From Nitrospira sp. (GTDB lineage Bacteria > Nitrospirota > Nitrospiria > Nitrospirales > Nitrospiraceae): a stretch of DNA of 49,433 nucleotides. Below the pieces are notes generated by a model. That model made no database searches and was not told the DNA's origin. It was given only the letters and a program-made list of their open reading frames with translations. The position numbers were made by a program, and so were the translations under genes. Below are positions 46,117-49,433 of this stretch, piece by piece; positions within the stretch are counted from its first letter, which is position 1; the number at the start of each line of letters is the position of its first letter. Location: positions 143,027-192,459 of the forward strand of contig SWDG01000026.1 in the NCBI GenBank assembly GCA_005116965.1, in the 5' to 3' direction.

Positions 46117-47817
46117 CTACTGAACAGCGGCGGGGCTGTCAGGTGAGTTCAGAGGGTGCCAGGGCATATCCACGAGCAGCAGTTGTTTTCGATGCCCATT
46201 ATAGAGATACGCAAACGGTTCTCCTCGTGGGAGTGAAAGAGGAGGGGGCTTACCGACGGAGTTGCCGAGCGTTTGAACAAGAAGTTCGTTGATAGCGTGC
46301 AGTGAGGGATCGTACTTGCCCGGCTTCCCAGGGACCTTGGTGGCAAACAGCGTCACCAGCCCATCCGCATAATCGGTGGCCGTCAATCCGTCTTGCTCCT
46401 TTGACCTCGGAAGTCGGAGACCCAAGCGTCCACCATGGTCTCCATGAACAATAACGATCGAATCACCGAACACTCCGGACGATTCCATCGCCCGGAATAA
46501 TTTATCCAACCTGACATAGAGACACTCCACCTGCCTCAAATATTGGTCGAAGCGCACCTTTCTATCTTCAGGTGTGCGCGACTCCAGAGAAACCATCTCC
46601 ATGTCATCCATTGATTCCGGAATCGCCCGCGCCGAGCAATCCTCCCGATACACGTAGGGGAAATGCGGAAGCATGAGATGCGCAAAAAGCATGTGGCCGG
46701 GAGTGAGTTGCTGAATTTTCTCCGATACCGCGTCCATCGCCGCCATCGCATTCACCGAAAAGGGATGGAGACCTCGCTTTGTCCAGAGAGATTGACGATC
46801 AATGACCGGAACGACCACCCCACGCGAGAGCAAGAACGGACGTGCCCGCTGTTCGTAGAGATCCAGAATAGCTTGATATCGAGTGTAACTGGCCACGAAG
46901 CCAGCTAGAGCCGTCGTCGTCTTCGTAAGTACGGGGATGTCCAGCTTCGCCACATTGCTCAAGGTAAACCATCCAAATTTCGTGCAGGACTGCGGCTGCG
47001 CATCCGGGCTCGAACAAAAGTCTACATAGTCCCCGTGTATAACATGGATGCGATACCCCATACTTTTCAGCCATTGGAAGTAGCGGTTCTGCTGCAATGC
47101 GTACGGAGGACGCTCACCCGTAAGAAATACCTTGTTGACGCTTTCCGCTGAGAAGTTCACCAGATTCGGGATCGAGTCTTCCGTGTCGAGGTAATAGCTA
47201 TATGCCCCTCCGTATAGCTCAAACCCATAGCGTTGATAGAATTGTTTGATCTTGCGCTTCAGCGCCTTGGCGTAGTCGGTATCGTCGGGGATTCCCTCGA
47301 TGCCAAGATGTTCATCCAGGATGAGATGGATGAGCCGCGGCGGACCATCGGTCGTCGCATCCATGTGCGGCACGGCCAAGGCAGGATCGGATTCGCTCTC
47401 AAATCCATTGCGCAGGACTGTCGAAATTATAAACACGCACAGAAACACCGTTACTGCCAAGGTCGTGGTCTTTTCGAAACGTCGTACCAGAGCCACGAGT
47501 ATTCCAAACATGACAAGGAGCGTAATGGTGCGACCCTGTGCAACCCACTCGAATAGATAGTCGGCAGCAACTGTGAGAAGTCCCCCCACACTAATTGCGT
47601 ATATTCCCCTTCCTCCGGCCCAACGGAGCAACCCGATCACGGTTGACACACAGAACATCCCCGCAAGGATAAGCAAGATCTCGGGACTCATCAGAGGATA
47701 GTCCCGTTTCGTCAGGTAGACCATAAAGGGAGTGAGTACCGCGAGGAAAGGGAAGATGATCGCAAGGTGAACTCTATGGTCCAGCCAGGCAGCTTCCGAG
47801 GACTGCACCGGCTTCAC
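46117..47817 (-). CDS. Integral membrane sulfatase-like (alkaline phosphatase superfamily) enzyme
   Basis: This 566-residue protein has about five N-terminal TM helices (residues 18-155, for example LAIIFPFLAVLTPFMVYL and AVTVFLCVFIISTVL), then a catalytic domain. Sulfatase/phosphotransferase motifs are RLIHLILDEHLGIEG (first metal Asp, about 169), PHFPYVYREDCS and IVIVHGDHGGRLGLRL (metal-binding DH). This resembles membrane phosphoglycerol or phosphoethanolamine transferases and sulfatase-like proteins of surface-polysaccharide loci. The substrate is unknown. Its start overlaps the methyltransferase stop by four bases. Confidence 0.8.
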   Translation of the reverse strand: MKPVQSSEAAWLDHRVHLAIIFPFLAVLTPFMVYLTKRDYPLMSPEILLILAGMFCVSTVIGLLRWAGGRGIYAISVGGLLTVAADYLFEWVAQGRTITLLVMFGILVALVRRFEKTTTLAVTVFLCVFIISTVLRNGFESESDPALAVPHMDATTDGPPRLIHLILDEHLGIEGIPDDTDYAKALKRKIKQFYQRYGFELYGGAYSYYLDTEDSIPNLVNFSAESVNKVFLTGERPPYALQQNRYFQWLKSMGYRIHVIHGDYVDFCSSPDAQPQSCTKFGWFTLSNVAKLDIPVLTKTTTALAGFVASYTRYQAILDLYEQRARPFLLSRGVVVPVIDRQSLWTKRGLHPFSVNAMAAMDAVSEKIQQLTPGHMLFAHLMLPHFPYVYREDCSARAIPESMDDMEMVSLESRTPEDRKVRFDQYLRQVECLYVRLDKLFRAMESSGVFGDSIVIVHGDHGGRLGLRLPRSKEQDGLTATDYADGLVTLFATKVPGKPGKYDPSLHAINELLVQTLGNSVGKPPPLSLPRGEPFAYLYNGHRKQLLLVDMPWHPLNSPDSPAAVQ

Positions 47818-49280
47818 AAGGGTCGCTCTTGGCGGATCCCCTCATGTCCGTGCCGGATGTAACTCACAAGGGTGCGACCATGTTGCCCGACTTGCAGAAC
47901 ACGGTCGATCCGTGCCTTCTGGGCGATGCGGTCAGTGAAAAACCCCCACGTATAGTCTTCGAAAATATCGGCTCGAAGCGCCAAAAGTTTCCGCACCATA
48001 GGATCGGTTTTGGGGACGAACTCAATCACGCCACAAGGAGCAAGATCCACGAGCCAATCTAAGAGATCTCCGAATGGAATGTTCCGCGAAATAGCCAGGT
48101 GATGCACCACTGCAAGGGCCACGAGGGCATCGGCTGATCGACGGGCACCAAGCCCTTCCCGTTCGATTCCCATCCACCCTTGGTCAGGACTGACATTGGC
48201 CATGTCCATCACAACCGATTGAATGGGCAACTGATTTTTATGCGCCTCTGCATAACACCCGTCGAGTGCCCCTTGATCGAAATCAAACCCGACTACGTAC
48301 TCGGCGCCGCCCTCTAAGGCAGCCTTGGAGAAGACGCCGACATTGCAGCCAAAATCCCACAGCTGCCGGGGGCAATGCAGCGCGGCAAAGTCCCGCACGA
48401 AGGCCACTTTCTCCCCCAACTCGCTGGCTTGGTAAGAGTTATCCTTGGCATAATCTTGCCAGGTCGACTTGCTGGTTTGAAGAGGCTCAAGACTGCTAAT
48501 CCAATTACGCAAGCCGATGAGTAGCTTACGATAGGCCTCCACGGGGAGGCCCCCCTTTCTCACCGTGGTCTTATCGAGATCCTGCCCCTGTAAGGTAAAC
48601 TCAGTCGATCGTTGCAGCCAAGACTGGAAGACAATATGCGTTAACAAATCTTTCTTGAGGTAGTGTCGCCAGGAAAGTAGCCGGCTGAATTCAACGACTG
48701 AAATACCTTCCAGATTTCCGCGATACCATGCATTGTGGGAAATGCCAAACAAAGACCTCAGCAAGAGAGGGATGAGAAATTGCTCACAAAACTGTCGATG
48801 CCCCGCCCACATCTCGCCCTGTTCATATCGACGAAATGAGAGATGGTCAATAAATGTGGGGGTAGCACCGATAAACTGGACATTGTATGCGGAGGCATCC
48901 GACAACGTCACGTTACGGTCAATCGCAGTCAGCTGAATCTCCAAATGCAGAAGAGCCGCAGCCTTGAGCGCGGGGAATGGCCATTCGTACGGGAACGTGA
49001 CGAACCTGAGCTTCGGCACTTCAAGCACATAGGACACTGATTCATCAAATCCATCAGGTAGGAGAGCTCCCTCACTGAGCTCGAAGGGCAAGAGACGTTT
49101 ATCTTGCATGAGCGACTCAAAGAGTCCGGACCGGCGCACGAAGTCGAATTGCTCTTTCCCCGCACTGGTGACGGTTCTGAAAATGCGGTCACCCTGGCGA
49201 TAGACGTATCCACTTGGATCACGGAAAGACCCACCTACCCGAGCAGATCGCGCAGTGTGTGCCGTTGTCAGCTTATTCAC
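47814..49280 (-). CDS. Class I SAM-dependent methyltransferase
   Basis: From GTG at 49280 the protein has 488 residues. An N-terminal domain of about 290 residues (SGYVYRQGDRIFRTVTSAGK, SLSDASAYNVQF-like and GATPTFIDHLSFRRYEQGE) precedes a Rossmann methyltransferase domain with RQLWDFGCNVGVFSKAALEG (about 305-322), VVGFDFDQGALDGCY and ALVALAVVHHLAISRNIPF. The GTG overlaps the stop of a small upstream gene and the gene's end overlaps the sulfatase-like gene, so all three form an operon. The frame remains open to the window edge, but the upstream part is read in another frame by the small membrane protein. Polysaccharide modification is a reasonable guess only. Confidence 0.85.
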   Translation of the reverse strand: MNKLTTAHTARSARVGGSFRDPSGYVYRQGDRIFRTVTSAGKEQFDFVRRSGLFESLMQDKRLLPFELSEGALLPDGFDESVSYVLEVPKLRFVTFPYEWPFPALKAAALLHLEIQLTAIDRNVTLSDASAYNVQFIGATPTFIDHLSFRRYEQGEMWAGHRQFCEQFLIPLLLRSLFGISHNAWYRGNLEGISVVEFSRLLSWRHYLKKDLLTHIVFQSWLQRSTEFTLQGQDLDKTTVRKGGLPVEAYRKLLIGLRNWISSLEPLQTSKSTWQDYAKDNSYQASELGEKVAFVRDFAALHCPRQLWDFGCNVGVFSKAALEGGAEYVVGFDFDQGALDGCYAEAHKNQLPIQSVVMDMANVSPDQGWMGIEREGLGARRSADALVALAVVHHLAISRNIPFGDLLDWLVDLAPCGVIEFVPKTDPMVRKLLALRADIFEDYTWGFFTDRIAQKARIDRVLQVGQHGRTLVSYIRHGHEGIRQERPL

Positions 49281-49433
49281 CCTTTGTGCTTTCCCCTCGA
49301 CCGAATAGCGATCGGCACCGCGTCTTGTCTTGCTCCCAGTACAACTTGGCGACAACACCGATGCCGGCGATCCCTCCGAGAAGGAGCTGGAGCAAGACAC
49401 TCCCGCTTCCGGGATCAATATACGCATGCGCAC
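49273..49433 (-). CDS. Small membrane protein, C-terminal part (5' end outside window)
   Basis: A minus-strand frame in a different phase from the methyltransferase reads AHAYIDPGSGSVLLQLLLGG followed by IAGIGVVAKLYWEQDK and stops at TAA 49273-49275. The YIDPGSGS motif and one hydrophobic helix are typical of small membrane proteins found next to such methyltransferases in polysaccharide loci; the family has no assigned function. The stop overlaps the GTG start of the methyltransferase, which supports both assignments. Confidence 0.7.
   Translation of the reverse strand, partial: AHAYIDPGSGSVLLQLLLGGIAGIGVVAKLYWEQDKTRCRSLFGRGESTKGE

Noticed and set aside
49281-49433. N-terminal extension of the methyltransferase frame to the window edge
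   Set aside because: Another frame over the same bases encodes the recognisable YIDPGSGS membrane protein, whose stop overlaps the GTG start of the methyltransferase.

Overview
The window looks like a chromosomal segment of a Nitrospirota bacterium, most likely Nitrospira or a close relative. The clues are a five-gene 2-oxoacid:ferredoxin oxidoreductase operon of the reductive-TCA type, a complete proteasome locus carrying a UBact-type protein modifier instead of a classical Pup, and gram-negative features such as lipoproteins and a periplasmic HtrA protease. I found no rRNA, CRISPR array, insertion sequence or prophage. Species assignment is inference from gene content.

Layout. At 1-3108 (minus) a large STAND ATPase/BTAD transcription regulator runs off the left edge. 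At 3446-5163 (minus) come a nucleotidyltransferase/HEPN pair, a zinc-ribbon coiled-coil protein and tRNA-Ile2(CAU). At 5321-8994 (minus) are rpoD and dnaG. At 9084-19902 (minus) is a long housekeeping series read in the order rho, rpmE, prfA, prmC, murA, hisG, hisD, hisB, a lipoprotein, hisA, hisF, hisIE and a HIT protein. hisH is absent and the lipoprotein sits where it would be expected. At 20415-22502 (plus) are a DUF2203 protein, a YciI-like protein and an exported TPR protein. At 22870-26749 (plus) is the oxidoreductase operon, with a full-consensus promoter, a leader of about 224 nt and a clear terminator. A small acidic protein, tRNA-Asn and an alpha/beta hydrolase follow.

The centrepiece is 28518-38238 (minus), ten closely spaced genes read from a good promoter at 38279-38308: HD-domain protein, YjbQ-like protein, HtrA/Deg protease, ARC/Mpa ATPase, Dop, UBact, proteasome beta, proteasome alpha, PafA and a membrane protein. 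Together the middle genes encode tagging (PafA, UBact), tag removal (Dop), unfolding (ARC) and degradation (20S core). UBact already ends in Gly-Glu, so it should need no deamidation. The ARC ATPase lacks the usual C-terminal HbYX motif.

At 38402-43417 (plus) are an exported protein, a HIT hydrolase, a TPR/Sel1 protein and a membrane-anchored CHASE2/sigma-54 activator fusion. At 43459-49433 (minus) are a DUF3574 lipoprotein, a DUF2235 hydrolase, a 570-bp non-coding stretch with palindromes, and an operon of a membrane sulfatase-like enzyme, a methyltransferase and a partial small membrane protein that runs off the right edge.
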